Source: Bacteroides acidifaciens
GTDB taxonomy: Bacteria > Bacteroidota > Bacteroidia > Bacteroidales > Bacteroidaceae
Length of the DNA: 64,000 nt
Assembly (NCBI RefSeq): GCF_024623065.1
Contig: NZ_JANJZR010000019.1
Location: 1 to 64,000, forward strand
Reading direction: 5' to 3'
Positions 25,649-34,255 of this stretch are shown piece by piece. The notes under the pieces were generated by a model. That model saw nothing but the letters and a program-made list of their open reading frames with translations. It made no database searches and was not told the DNA's origin. Both the position numbers and the translations under genes were made by a program. The number at the start of each line of letters is the position of its first letter. The first letter of the stretch is position 1.

Positions 25649-26089
25649 TTACGCTTTCTGCAAATCCCGCTCTTCATAATTACATATCGCCTCTATCCAT
25701 TCCTTTGTCAGTGGCATAGATTCATGTTTCTCCAGGTCGAAAGTCACCATGACCGACTTGCAGACACATTTAATCTCGTTTGTTTCCGTATCGATTACCC
25801 GTTGAATCAGATGAAAACTTTTAGTGCCTATCTTGGAAACAGCCGTCTGCACAGCGATATGGTCTGACGCGAAAATCTGCTTGACGAAATCCGCTTCGAT
25901 ATGAACGACCACAATGCCAATCTTCTCCCAATCCACTCCCGGACATACCGAGGCGAAGTATTCGGTCTTTCCCAAATCATAAAAAGAGAAATAAACGGTG
26001 TTGTTGACATGACCGAATTTGTCTACGTCATTGAAGCGCAACTGAATAGGCAATGTATGGTGAAATACGATTTCTTCCATTGTTTTCAC
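25649..26089 (-). CDS. 4HBT/YbgC-type acyl-CoA thioesterase
   Basis: The 146-residue hotdog protein has the classic LRFNDVDKFGHVNNTVYF (Asp23, His27, Asn29). It hydrolyses acyl-CoA or acyl-ACP esters; the substrate is not readable. It runs in the same direction as the polyene operon but is 145 bases upstream of it, with its own promoter (26141-26111). It therefore may be a housekeeping gene or a loosely linked accessory of the pathway. Confidence 0.82.
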   Translation of the reverse strand: MKTMEEIVFHHTLPIQLRFNDVDKFGHVNNTVYFSFYDLGKTEYFASVCPGVDWEKIGIVVVHIEADFVKQIFASDHIAVQTAVSKIGTKSFHLIQRVIDTETNEIKCVCKSVMVTFDLEKHESMPLTKEWIEAICNYEERDLQKA

Positions 26090-26097
26090 TTAATCTT

Positions 26098-26127
26098 TTT
26101 GAATTCGGCGCAAAATTAGTACTTTTG
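26098..26127 (+). promoter_or_regulatory. promoter of the threonylcarbamoyl-AMP synthase operon
   Basis: TTG at 26099-26101 and TACTTTTG at 26120-26127 are 18 bases apart. The start of transcription would be about 26133, which lies after the GTG at 26129, so the gene most likely begins at the ATG at 26159. Confidence 0.65.
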
Positions 26128-26141
26128 CGTGTTATTCTCAA
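26111..26141 (-). promoter_or_regulatory. promoter of the thioesterase gene, overlapping a divergent one
   Basis: On the minus strand TTG (26141-26139) and TAATTTTG (26118-26111) are 20 bases apart. The -7 box touches that of the rightward promoter (26120-26127), with one base between them, so two polymerases cannot sit there at once. Confidence 0.6.
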
Positions 26142-26158
26142 CAGAAATTAACCAAGAA

Positions 26159-26722
26159 ATGATAGAAGATATTAAAAAAGCCTGTCAGGTGATGAATGAA
26201 GGGGGAGTCATCCTTTATCCTACCGATACCGTTTGGGGAATAGGCTGCGACGCGACTAACGAAGAAGCTGTGCGTCGTGTATATGAGATAAAGAAACGTG
26301 CGGACAGCAAGGCGATGCTTGTGTTGGTAGATACTCCTGTGAAGGTGGATTTTTATGTACAGGATGTACCCAATGTAGCATGGGATTTGATTGAGGTGGC
26401 CGACAAGCCGTTGACGATAATCTATTCTGGTGCACGTAATTTGGCTCCGAATCTGTTGGCGGAAGACGGAAGTGTGGGTATCCGTGTGACAAACGAGGAG
26501 TTCTCAAAACGCCTCTGTCAACGGTTCCGTAAAGCGATTGTCTCTACATCGGCGAATGTGAGCGGGCAGCCCGGTGCTGCCAATTTCAGCGAAATCAGCG
26601 ATGAAATCAAATCGGCGGTAGATTATATCGTAAGCTTCCGTCAGGATGATATGAATAAGCCGAAACCCTCAAGTATTATTAAGTTGGGAAAAGGTGGAGT
26701 GATAAAGATAATTCGCGAATAA
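26159..26722 (+). CDS. YrdC/Sua5-family L-threonylcarbamoyladenylate synthase
   Basis: The 187-residue protein is a single YrdC domain: VILYPTDTVWGIG near the start, then KKRADSKAMLVLV and a late STSANVSGQPGA. It makes threonylcarbamoyl-AMP from Thr, bicarbonate and ATP for the t6A base in tRNAs that read ANN codons. The C-terminal Sua5 extension is absent, so it is the short TsaC/YciO form. A longer frame opens at a GTG at 26129, but that lies upstream of the predicted transcription start. The stop codon touches the start of the ClC gene, which suggests coupled translation. Confidence 0.88.
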   Translation: MIEDIKKACQVMNEGGVILYPTDTVWGIGCDATNEEAVRRVYEIKKRADSKAMLVLVDTPVKVDFYVQDVPNVAWDLIEVADKPLTIIYSGARNLAPNLLAEDGSVGIRVTNEEFSKRLCQRFRKAIVSTSANVSGQPGAANFSEISDEIKSAVDYIVSFRQDDMNKPKPSSIIKLGKGGVIKIIRE

Positions 26723-28516
26723 ATGAAAGAAGAGAAACTTAGTTTATTGCAGCGTTGCATCAAATGGCGGGAAGCGAACATAAAGGAGAAGCAATTTATC
26801 CTGATATTAAGTTTTCTGGTCGGAATCTTCACAGCGTTTGCAGCTTTGGTATTGAAGTTCTTTATCCATCAGATACAGAATTTCTTGACTGATAATTTTA
26901 ATGTAACGGAAGCCAACTACCTGTATCTGGTATATCCGGTTGTCGGTATTTTCCTTGCAGGTTGGTTTGTGCGTAATATTGTAAAAGATGACATCAGTCA
27001 TGGGGTCACCAAAATTCTATATGCCATCTCCCGTAGACAAGGGCGTATCAAGCGACATAATATCTGGTCGTCTACTATCGCTAGTGCCATAACTATCGGA
27101 TTTGGTGGATCGGTCGGAGCAGAGGCACCGATTGTACTGACAGGTTCGGCAATCGGTTCCAATCTCGGGAGCGTGTTTAAGATGGAACATCGCACGTTGA
27201 TGCTGCTCGTAGGTTGTGGTGCGGCAGGTGCCATTGCCGGTATTTTTAAAGCTCCGATTGCGGGACTGGTATTTACCTTGGAAGTGCTGATGATTGACTT
27301 AACCATGTCTTCTTTGCTTCCCCTGCTGATTTCTGCTGTGACAGCAGCAACTGTTTCGTACATAGTCACCGGTACGGAGGCAATGTTTAAGTTCCACCTC
27401 GATCAGCCGTTTGAATTGGAACGTATTCCTTACGTTATCTTGCTGGGAATTTTTTGCGGACTGATTTCGTTATACTTCACACGTGCCATGAACTCGGTAG
27501 AAGGTGTTTTTGGCAAACTCAATAACCCTTACAAGAAACTGGCTTTCGGTGGTGTGATGCTGAGTGTATTGATTTTCCTTTTCCCGCCTCTTTATGGTGA
27601 AGGATATGATACGATTAATCTTTTGTTGAATGGAACGTCTGCCGAAGAGTGGGATACGGTCATGAACAACTCTATGTTTTATGGTTATGGCAATTTATTG
27701 CTGGTTTATCTGATGCTGATTATCTTGCTGAAAGTATTTGCTTCCAGCGCAACGAACGGTGGCGGTGGTTGTGGTGGTATCTTTGCTCCTTCGCTTTATT
27801 TGGGATGTATTGCCGGTTTTGTTTTCTCTCATTTTAGCAATGACTTTGCTTTCTCCCCTTATTTGCCGGAGAAGAATTTCGCATTGATGGGAATGGCGGG
27901 AGTCATGAGTGGTGTCATGCATGCTCCATTGACAGGAGTGTTCCTGATAGCTGAATTGACAGGTGGGTATGATTTATTTCTTCCGTTGATGATCGTATCT
28001 GTAAGTTCATATCTGACAATTATTGCTTTCGAACCTCATAGTATCTATTCGATGCGTTTGGCTAAGAAGGGACAATTGCTGACACATCACAAGGATAAAG
28101 CTGTGTTAACGCTGATGAAAATGGAAAACGTGGTGGAGAAAGATTTCGTTGTCGTACACCCGGAAATGGATTTGGGGGAACTGGTGAAGGCAATCGCAGC
28201 TTCCCATCGAAATGTCTTTCCGGTGACAGATAAGAAAACGGGTGAATTGTTGGGAATTGTATTGCTCGATGATATTCGTAACATCATGTTCCGGCAGGAA
28301 CTTTATCATCGTTTCACTGTTAATAAATTGATGACATCTGCTTCTGCCAAGATTATCGATACGGATGGAATGGAGCAAGTAATGCAAACGTTTGATGATA
28401 CGAAAGCCTGGAATCTTCCGGTCGTAGATGAGGAGGGGCGCTATCAGGGATTTGTCTCTAAATCAAAGATATTTAATTCGTATCGTCAAGTGCTGGTACA
28501 TTTTTCTGAAGACTAA
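26723..28516 (+). CDS. ClC-family chloride channel/antiporter with CBS domains
   Basis: The 597-residue membrane protein has about ten or more membrane segments and the ClC motif GGSVGAEAPIVL near 130. There the Glu (GAEAP) stands at the gating position of GxExP. NGGGGCGGIFAPSLYLG (about 348-365) is the second ion-path motif. Residues about 465-590 hold two CBS domains (FPVTDKKTGELLGIV and LPVVDEEGRYQGFV), which often bind adenine nucleotides. The start codon follows the TAA of the previous gene directly. Ion and coupling are not shown by the sequence. Confidence 0.92.
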   Translation: MKEEKLSLLQRCIKWREANIKEKQFILILSFLVGIFTAFAALVLKFFIHQIQNFLTDNFNVTEANYLYLVYPVVGIFLAGWFVRNIVKDDISHGVTKILYAISRRQGRIKRHNIWSSTIASAITIGFGGSVGAEAPIVLTGSAIGSNLGSVFKMEHRTLMLLVGCGAAGAIAGIFKAPIAGLVFTLEVLMIDLTMSSLLPLLISAVTAATVSYIVTGTEAMFKFHLDQPFELERIPYVILLGIFCGLISLYFTRAMNSVEGVFGKLNNPYKKLAFGGVMLSVLIFLFPPLYGEGYDTINLLLNGTSAEEWDTVMNNSMFYGYGNLLLVYLMLIILLKVFASSATNGGGGCGGIFAPSLYLGCIAGFVFSHFSNDFAFSPYLPEKNFALMGMAGVMSGVMHAPLTGVFLIAELTGGYDLFLPLMIVSVSSYLTIIAFEPHSIYSMRLAKKGQLLTHHKDKAVLTLMKMENVVEKDFVVVHPEMDLGELVKAIAASHRNVFPVTDKKTGELLGIVLLDDIRNIMFRQELYHRFTVNKLMTSASAKIIDTDGMEQVMQTFDDTKAWNLPVVDEEGRYQGFVSKSKIFNSYRQVLVHFSED

Positions 28517-28549
28517 TCCGTACCTTAGTAATGATAACATATTTAGAAT

Positions 28550-29521
28550 ATGAAGAAAGAAGATTTAAGAATAGTATATATGGGGACTCCCGATTTTGCG
28601 GTAGAGGCCCTGCGTCAATTGGTAGAAGGCGGTTATAATGTAGTAGGTGTGATTACGATGCCCGATAAACCTGCCGGACGCGGACATAAGATTCAATATT
28701 CTCCTGTCAAACAATATGCGCTCGAACAGAATTTACCGTTGCTTCAACCGGAAAAGTTGAAAGATGAGGTTTTTGTGGAAGCGTTGCGTGAATGGAAAGC
28801 CGATTTGCAGATTGTAGTTGCTTTCCGTATGTTGCCGGAAGTGGTATGGAATATGCCGCGCCTGGGTACATTTAATCTTCATGCTTCTTTACTTCCTCAA
28901 TATCGTGGAGCTGCTCCTATCAACTGGGCGGTTATCAACGGTGATACGGAAACCGGGATTACAACTTTCTTTTTGAAGCATGAAATAGATACCGGAGAGG
29001 TCATTCAACAGGTGCGCGTACCTATTGCAGATACGGATAATGTAGAAGTGGTACATGATAAATTGATGATGTTGGGAGGAAAACTGGTTCTTGAAACAGT
29101 AGATGCTATACTGAATGGAACGGTCAAAACGATTTCCCAAGAAGAAATGGCAGTTGTCGGTGAACTTCGTCCTGCTCCGAAGATATTTAAAGAAACTTGC
29201 CGGATTGACTGGAACCAGCCGGTGAAGAAGATCTACGATTTTATTCGTGGACTATCACCTTACCCCGCTGCTTGGAGTGAACTGATTGCTTCCGAAAAAG
29301 CAGAAAGTGTGGTCGTGAAAATATTTGAAAGTGAGAAGGTTTACGAATCACATCAATTGGCTGCTGGAACAATCGTGACTGATGGCAAGAAATTTATGAA
29401 AGTAGCAGTACCGGATGGATTTGTATCTGTTCTTTCTTTGCAATTACCTGGTAAAAAACGACTGAAAACAGATGAGTTACTTCGTGGTTATCACCTGGAA
29501 GATGGGTGCAAGATGAAGTGA
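28550..29521 (+). CDS. fmt: methionyl-tRNA formyltransferase
   Basis: The 323-residue enzyme has the formyltransferase opening RIVYMGTPDFAVEALRQL and the catalytic NLHASLLPQYRGAAPINWA stretch (about 105-125). TETGITTF follows, and an OB-like C-terminal domain ends in LRGYHLEDG. It formylates Met-tRNAi for translation start with 10-formyl-THF. Length is typical. It lies 33 bases after the ClC gene and is followed by rpe, all rightward. Confidence 0.95.
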   Translation: MKKEDLRIVYMGTPDFAVEALRQLVEGGYNVVGVITMPDKPAGRGHKIQYSPVKQYALEQNLPLLQPEKLKDEVFVEALREWKADLQIVVAFRMLPEVVWNMPRLGTFNLHASLLPQYRGAAPINWAVINGDTETGITTFFLKHEIDTGEVIQQVRVPIADTDNVEVVHDKLMMLGGKLVLETVDAILNGTVKTISQEEMAVVGELRPAPKIFKETCRIDWNQPVKKIYDFIRGLSPYPAAWSELIASEKAESVVVKIFESEKVYESHQLAAGTIVTDGKKFMKVAVPDGFVSVLSLQLPGKKRLKTDELLRGYHLEDGCKMK

Positions 29522-29588
29522 TCTGACAATAAGATAGAATAAAAACTGTCCCGAACACGAGACAATTAGAACCTAAAATAAAAGAATT

Positions 29589-30239
29589 ATGAAACCGATT
29601 ATCGCTCCTTCTATTCTTTCTGCCGATTTTGGATATTTGGCAAAGGATATTGAAATGGTAAACCGCAGTGAAGCAGAGTGGGTACATATTGATATTATGG
29701 ACGGAGTATTTGTTCCGAACATTTCATTTGGCTTTCCGGTACTGAAATATGTAGCGAAGTTAAGTAAGAAGCCGTTGGATGTGCATTTGATGATTGTGAA
29801 TCCGGAGAAATTCATTCCGGAAGTAAAAGCATTGGGCGCTCATACGATGAATGTGCACTATGAAGCTTGTCCACATCTGCATCGGGTGGTTCAACAAATC
29901 AGAGAAGCTGGGATGCAGCCTGCTGTAACGATCAATCCGGCTACTCCTGTAGCTCTTTTACAAGATATTATTCAGGATGTGTATATGGTGCTTATTATGA
30001 GCGTGAATCCGGGATTTGGCGGACAGAAGTTTATCGAACATTCGGTAGAAAAAGTTCGTGAACTGCGTGCCCTGATTGAACGGACAGGTTCGAAAGCCCT
30101 GATTGAAGTAGACGGTGGCGTGAATCTGGAAACAGGGGCTCGTTTGGTTGAGGCGGGAGCCGATGCGCTGGTGGCTGGAAATGCTGTCTTTGGTGCACAG
30201 GAGCCGGAAGAAATGATTCGTCAGTTGCATAAATTGTGA
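29589..30239 (+). CDS. rpe: ribulose-phosphate 3-epimerase
   Basis: The 216-residue TIM barrel has all family marks: APSILSADF (catalytic Ser and metal-binding start), HIDIMDGVFVPNISFG, VHLMI, MSVNPGFGGQ and EVDGGVN near the end. It interconverts ribulose 5-phosphate and xylulose 5-phosphate in the pentose phosphate pathway. The stop codon overlaps the GTG start of the ComEC-like gene. Confidence 0.95.
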   Translation: MKPIIAPSILSADFGYLAKDIEMVNRSEAEWVHIDIMDGVFVPNISFGFPVLKYVAKLSKKPLDVHLMIVNPEKFIPEVKALGAHTMNVHYEACPHLHRVVQQIREAGMQPAVTINPATPVALLQDIIQDVYMVLIMSVNPGFGGQKFIEHSVEKVRELRALIERTGSKALIEVDGGVNLETGARLVEAGADALVAGNAVFGAQEPEEMIRQLHKL

Positions 30240-32341
30240 CTAATCTATTGAATTCCTTTTATATCCATCGATATCCATTTATACGCCTGCTTATCCCTTG
30301 GATAGCAGGCATTTTTTGTGGAGATCATTTTTTTGATCGTTCATGGGATTCCCTTTGTGGTATTCTCTTCTTTGTTTTTTGGGCTGCATTGTCTTTTGCT
30401 CTTTATTTTCTGAAACGCTATTCGTTGCGATGGTGTTTTGGGATAGCTATCTCCGCCCTTTGTTTTACGGGAGGATGGCTTGGAATGACTGGACAATTGC
30501 AACAGGCTGTCTGCTCTTTTCCGAAAGAAGAAACTGTGTACCGGGTTTTGATAACGGATGTGCCTCAACCTAAAGAACATACTTACCTCTGTCAGGCATT
30601 ATTGAAAGAACGTCGTGATACTGCGGGCATATATCCGATAGGGCATACTGCGGTTCTTTATCTACAGCAAGATTCGTCTGCCTCCCGTTTGAAGAGTGGA
30701 GATGAACTGCTGATTTCTGCCCGCATTTCTCCTCCTCTCAATAATCGAAACTTTGATGAATTTGATTATGCCCGCTTCCTGATGCGGAAAGGCATTAGCG
30801 GAACAGGATATGTTGCATCCGGGAAATGGATAAAATGCGACGGAATGAATAACTTTGACCTCCAATGTATAGCCAGCTCTTGTAGAAGAAACGTGGTTTC
30901 ACTTTATCAGGAACTGGGATTCAACGGGGATGAACTGGCGGTACTTTCAGCACTAACAATAGGAGATAAGACAGAATTAAGTGATTCGGTTCGTGAAAGT
31001 TATTCGGTGGCCGGTGCAAGTCATATTCTTGCTTTATCCGGTTTGCATATCGGACTTTTATATGCAATGATCTTTTTCATTCTGAAACCTATTGCCCGAA
31101 GAGGAAATATAGGTAGATGTGTGCGTTCTGTTTTCCTTCTTGTCTTCTTGTGGACCTTTGCTTTTTTTACAGGGCTTTCTCCGTCGGTAGTACGTTCGGT
31201 CAGTATGTTTTCGATTTTAGCCATGGCGGATATGGTTCGTCGTGAACCTTTATCTTTAAATACATTGGCAGTAGCTGCGTGGTTGATGTTATTCTGCAAT
31301 CCTGCATGGCTGTTCGATGTTGGTTTTCAGCTCTCTTTCCTTGCTGTTGCTTCTATCTTGTTTATCCAAAAGCCGATCTACCATTTGATTACCGTGAAAA
31401 GTAGAATAGGAAAGTATGTTTGGGGACTCATGAGCGTGTCTATTGCCGCACAAATAGGAACAGCTCCGCTTGTTCTGTTTTATTTCTCCCGATTCTCCGT
31501 GCATTTTCTATTGACGAATTTAGTAGTTATTCCTTTGATTACGATTATCTTATATGCTGCTGTCGTAATGCTTCTTCTGACTCCTTTTTCCTGGCTTCAG
31601 ATAGGAATGGCCGGGGGTGTTAAGAGACTGTTGGAAGGGCTTAATTTCTTTGTCCGATGGGTAGAACAGCTTCCTTACGCTTCTATAGATGGGATTTGGC
31701 TTTATCAGTCAGAAGTACTGGGTATCTATATTGTCATCGCTCTGCTAGCCTATTATTTCATGAATCGCCGATACCGGAATCTGCAAATCTGTCTTTTTTC
31801 TATCTTGTTGATGGGGACTTATCATGCAACGCTGTATTGGCTGGATCGTCCTCAAACGAGTTTAGTCTTTTACAATGTGCGTGGTTGTCCGGCAGTACAT
31901 TGCATAAAGAGTGACGGGCAATCCTGGATAAACTATATGGATACTCTCTCCAATGAAAAACGTCTGAAACGCATGGCTGCTAATTACTGGAAGCGTCATC
32001 ACCTTCTTCCTCCCCAAGAAATAACAACTGATTGCCGGCATGCTGAACTTAGCCGTCAACAGCAGATTATATCTTATCATGGTTGTCGTGTATGTGTCAT
32101 AAACGATAACCGTTGGCGAAACAAATCCGCCGTTTCTCCGTTATATATTAAGTATCTTTACTTATGCAAAGGATATGACGGTCGTCTGGAAGAGCTCGCC
32201 CAAGTCTTTTCTTTCTCTTATGTCATATTGGACGCATCCCTCTCGGAATACCGCAAACACCTCTTTGAAAGCGAATGTAAGAAATCCGGTTTGCGATTTA
32301 TCTCTTTGTCCGACGAAGGTTCTGTTCGCTTTTTGCTCTAA
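30236..32341 (+). CDS. ComEC/Rec2-family membrane protein
   Basis: The 701-residue protein has an N-terminal DUF4131-like region (about 1-200) and a Competence domain with HILALSGLHIGLLYAM (about 260-275), followed by seven or more membrane helices to about 515. The C-terminal part (520-701) has no HxHxDH motif, so the metallo-beta-lactamase-like nuclease domain is missing. ComEC forms the DNA channel in transformable bacteria; in Bacteroides its role is not established. The GTG start at 30236 overlaps the end of rpe by 4 bases (translational coupling). Confidence 0.88.
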   Translation: MTNLLNSFYIHRYPFIRLLIPWIAGIFCGDHFFDRSWDSLCGILFFVFWAALSFALYFLKRYSLRWCFGIAISALCFTGGWLGMTGQLQQAVCSFPKEETVYRVLITDVPQPKEHTYLCQALLKERRDTAGIYPIGHTAVLYLQQDSSASRLKSGDELLISARISPPLNNRNFDEFDYARFLMRKGISGTGYVASGKWIKCDGMNNFDLQCIASSCRRNVVSLYQELGFNGDELAVLSALTIGDKTELSDSVRESYSVAGASHILALSGLHIGLLYAMIFFILKPIARRGNIGRCVRSVFLLVFLWTFAFFTGLSPSVVRSVSMFSILAMADMVRREPLSLNTLAVAAWLMLFCNPAWLFDVGFQLSFLAVASILFIQKPIYHLITVKSRIGKYVWGLMSVSIAAQIGTAPLVLFYFSRFSVHFLLTNLVVIPLITIILYAAVVMLLLTPFSWLQIGMAGGVKRLLEGLNFFVRWVEQLPYASIDGIWLYQSEVLGIYIVIALLAYYFMNRRYRNLQICLFSILLMGTYHATLYWLDRPQTSLVFYNVRGCPAVHCIKSDGQSWINYMDTLSNEKRLKRMAANYWKRHHLLPPQEITTDCRHAELSRQQQIISYHGCRVCVINDNRWRNKSAVSPLYIKYLYLCKGYDGRLEELAQVFSFSYVILDASLSEYRKHLFESECKKSGLRFISLSDEGSVRFLL

Positions 32342-32365
32342 GTACAAAGATTTATCGTACATTTG
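32332..32365 (+). promoter_or_regulatory. promoter of the DHH phosphoesterase gene
   Basis: TACATTTG at 32358-32365 matches the -7 consensus. A TTTG at 32332-32335 lies 22 bases upstream, slightly long. Transcription would start near 32371, 17 bases before the ATG at 32388. Confidence 0.5.
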
Positions 32366-32387
32366 CACCTTGATAAAGTTTAAGAGT

Positions 32388-33425
32388 ATGTTGACGAAAG
32401 TAATTGAACAAGCCAAAATAGACCATTTTACCAAATGGTTTGAAAGAGCTGACAAAATAGTAATTGTATCCCATGTTTCTCCTGACGGCGATGCTATCGG
32501 TTCTTCACTGGGATTATATCATTTCCTGAACTCACAGGAAAAAACAGTAAACGTAATTGTGCCGAATGCTTTTCCCGATTTCCTGCGATGGATGCCGGGT
32601 AGCAAGGATATTCTTTTGTATGACCGTTACAAAGATTTTGCCGATAAGTTGATAGCCGAAGCTGACGTAATCTGTTGTCTCGACTTCAATGCACTGAAGC
32701 GTATTGACGATATGGCAGACGCTGTAGCTGCATCTCCTGCGCGTAAAATCATGATCGATCATCACCTGTATCCCGAAGAATTCTGTAAGATTGTAATGTC
32801 CTATCCTAAGATTTCTTCTACTTCCGAATTGATATTCCGGCTGATTTGTCGTATGGGATATTTCAGTGATATCACGAAGGAAGGCGCGGAATGTATCTAC
32901 ACAGGCATGATGACAGATACAGGAGGATTCACTTATAATTCGAATAACCGGGAAATTTATTTTATCATCAGCGAGCTGCTTTCCAAAGGAATCGATAAGG
33001 ATAATATTTACCGTAAGGTGTATAATACCTATTCCGAGAGCCGTTTGCGTTTGATGGGCTATGTACTGTCGAACATGACTGTTTATCCGGATTGTAACTC
33101 GGCATTAATCACATTGACAAAAGCCGAGCAAAGTAAGTTCAACTATATAAAAGGTGATAGCGAAGGCTTCGTAAACATCCCCCTTTCCATCAAGAATGTT
33201 TGTTTCTCCTGCTTCTTGCGGGAAGATACAGAGAAGCCAATGATTAAAATCTCCCTTCGTTCGGTAGGAACCTTTCCATGTAACCAGTTAGCCGCTGAAT
33301 TTTTCAACGGTGGCGGACATTTGAACGCTTCGGGCGGTGAGTTTTTCGGAACAATGGAAGAGGCAAAAGCGGTCTTTGAGAAGGCGCTTGAGAAGTATAA
33401 ACCTTTATTAACAGCAAAAAGCTAA
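32388..33425 (+). CDS. DHH/DHHA1 phosphoesterase (NrnA-like oligoribonuclease/pAp phosphatase)
   Basis: The 345-residue protein has an N-terminal DHH domain (IVSHVSPDGDAIGSSLG; CCLDFNALKR; IMIDHHLYP; MMTDTGGF) and a C-terminal DHHA1 domain with FNGGGHLNASGGEF. All metal ligands of NrnA-type enzymes are present. It degrades short RNA and dephosphorylates 3'-phosphoadenosine 5'-phosphate. The frame is open further upstream to 32175, but this overlaps the ComEC-like gene. The start at 32388 fits the promoter and the family's N-terminus. Confidence 0.9.
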   Translation: MLTKVIEQAKIDHFTKWFERADKIVIVSHVSPDGDAIGSSLGLYHFLNSQEKTVNVIVPNAFPDFLRWMPGSKDILLYDRYKDFADKLIAEADVICCLDFNALKRIDDMADAVAASPARKIMIDHHLYPEEFCKIVMSYPKISSTSELIFRLICRMGYFSDITKEGAECIYTGMMTDTGGFTYNSNNREIYFIISELLSKGIDKDNIYRKVYNTYSESRLRLMGYVLSNMTVYPDCNSALITLTKAEQSKFNYIKGDSEGFVNIPLSIKNVCFSCFLREDTEKPMIKISLRSVGTFPCNQLAAEFFNGGGHLNASGGEFFGTMEEAKAVFEKALEKYKPLLTAKS

Positions 33426-33500
33426 AGATGGAAGGTTAAAAGTGAATATGGAAAGGTTAAAAGATACGAACTTTCAACTTCCCTCTTTCAACTTTTAATG
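33426..33500. repeat. short direct repeat in the nrnA-like/lipoprotein gap
   Basis: GGAAGGTTAAAAG (from 33430) and GGAAAGGTTAAAAG (from 33450) are near-copies about 21 bases apart. The following CTTTCAACTT words (about 33471-33497) partly complement them, so a weak hairpin is possible. Such words are common between Bacteroides genes. TACATTTG at 33510-33517 may be the -7 box for the next gene. Confidence 0.4.
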
Positions 33501-33543
33501 ATTTTGAGATACATTTGTGCGGAATATAGCTAAATAACAGATA

Positions 33544-34218
33544 ATGAAGAAACTTGTATTTTTATTTCTCTCTTTGTTAACCGCCGGAAGTCTGTTCCAG
33601 GCATGCGACAATTCAAAGACTTATGCAGAAATGCTGGAAGACGAGAAAAATGCGGTGAATAATTTCATCAAAGATAATGATATTCGTGTCATTTCCGAAG
33701 ATCAGTTTAAAGAAAAAGGTTATCAGACCGATTTAGGCAGGAATGAATATGTTGCTTTTTCATCTAATGGCGTGTATATGCAAATAGTAAATAAGGGAGA
33801 ATTGGTAGTGCCGGAACATCCGGCGGCTATAGATTCATTCGCTACTAATGATAATATTTGTACCCGGTATGTAGAAATGAATATAATGACAAGAGATACC
33901 ACATGTTTCAATGTGGCTTTGGATAGATGGATGGATGTTCCTGATTACTATGAGCATCCACTGACATTCCGTTATGAGCAAAACATATCTACTACCTATG
34001 GAAAAATCATTGTTGAAGGGTTTGGTTATGACTATTTATGGACGTCTATGGGCTACGGAACTGCGATTCCATCCGGATGGTTGTTGGCTTTGCCATATCT
34101 ATATAATAATGCCCATGTACGCCTGATTGTACCTTCTAAGATGGGGCATACAACTGCACAACAATATGTCAATCCTTATTTCTATGATATCCGTAAGTTT
34201 GAGAAAGCAAAAAGCTAA
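33544..34218 (+). CDS. DUF4827-like lipoprotein
   Basis: The 224-residue protein has a lipoprotein signal (MKKLVFLFLSLLTAG...LFQAC, Cys21). The mature part begins with a helical KTYAEMLEDEKNAVNNFIK stretch and continues as a beta-rich, FKBP-like fold (about 60-215) with TSMGYGTAIPSGWLL, like peptidyl-prolyl isomerases but without an obvious active site. It appears to be the DUF4827 family of Bacteroidetes, of unknown function. It is 37 bases upstream of the phosphoglucosamine mutase-like gene. Confidence 0.82.
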   Translation: MKKLVFLFLSLLTAGSLFQACDNSKTYAEMLEDEKNAVNNFIKDNDIRVISEDQFKEKGYQTDLGRNEYVAFSSNGVYMQIVNKGELVVPEHPAAIDSFATNDNICTRYVEMNIMTRDTTCFNVALDRWMDVPDYYEHPLTFRYEQNISTTYGKIIVEGFGYDYLWTSMGYGTAIPSGWLLALPYLYNNAHVRLIVPSKMGHTTAQQYVNPYFYDIRKFEKAKS

Positions 34219-34255
34219 AGCACTAACATTAGATAAATCTTTTAGTTAAAAACCT

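Noticed and set aside
26129-26158. GTG start ten codons upstream for the threonylcarbamoyl-AMP synthase
   Set aside because: It would lie before the predicted transcription start of the TACTTTTG promoter.
32175-32387. N-terminal extension of the DHH phosphoesterase
   Set aside because: It overlaps the end of the ComEC-like gene in another frame and crosses the promoter at 32358-32365.
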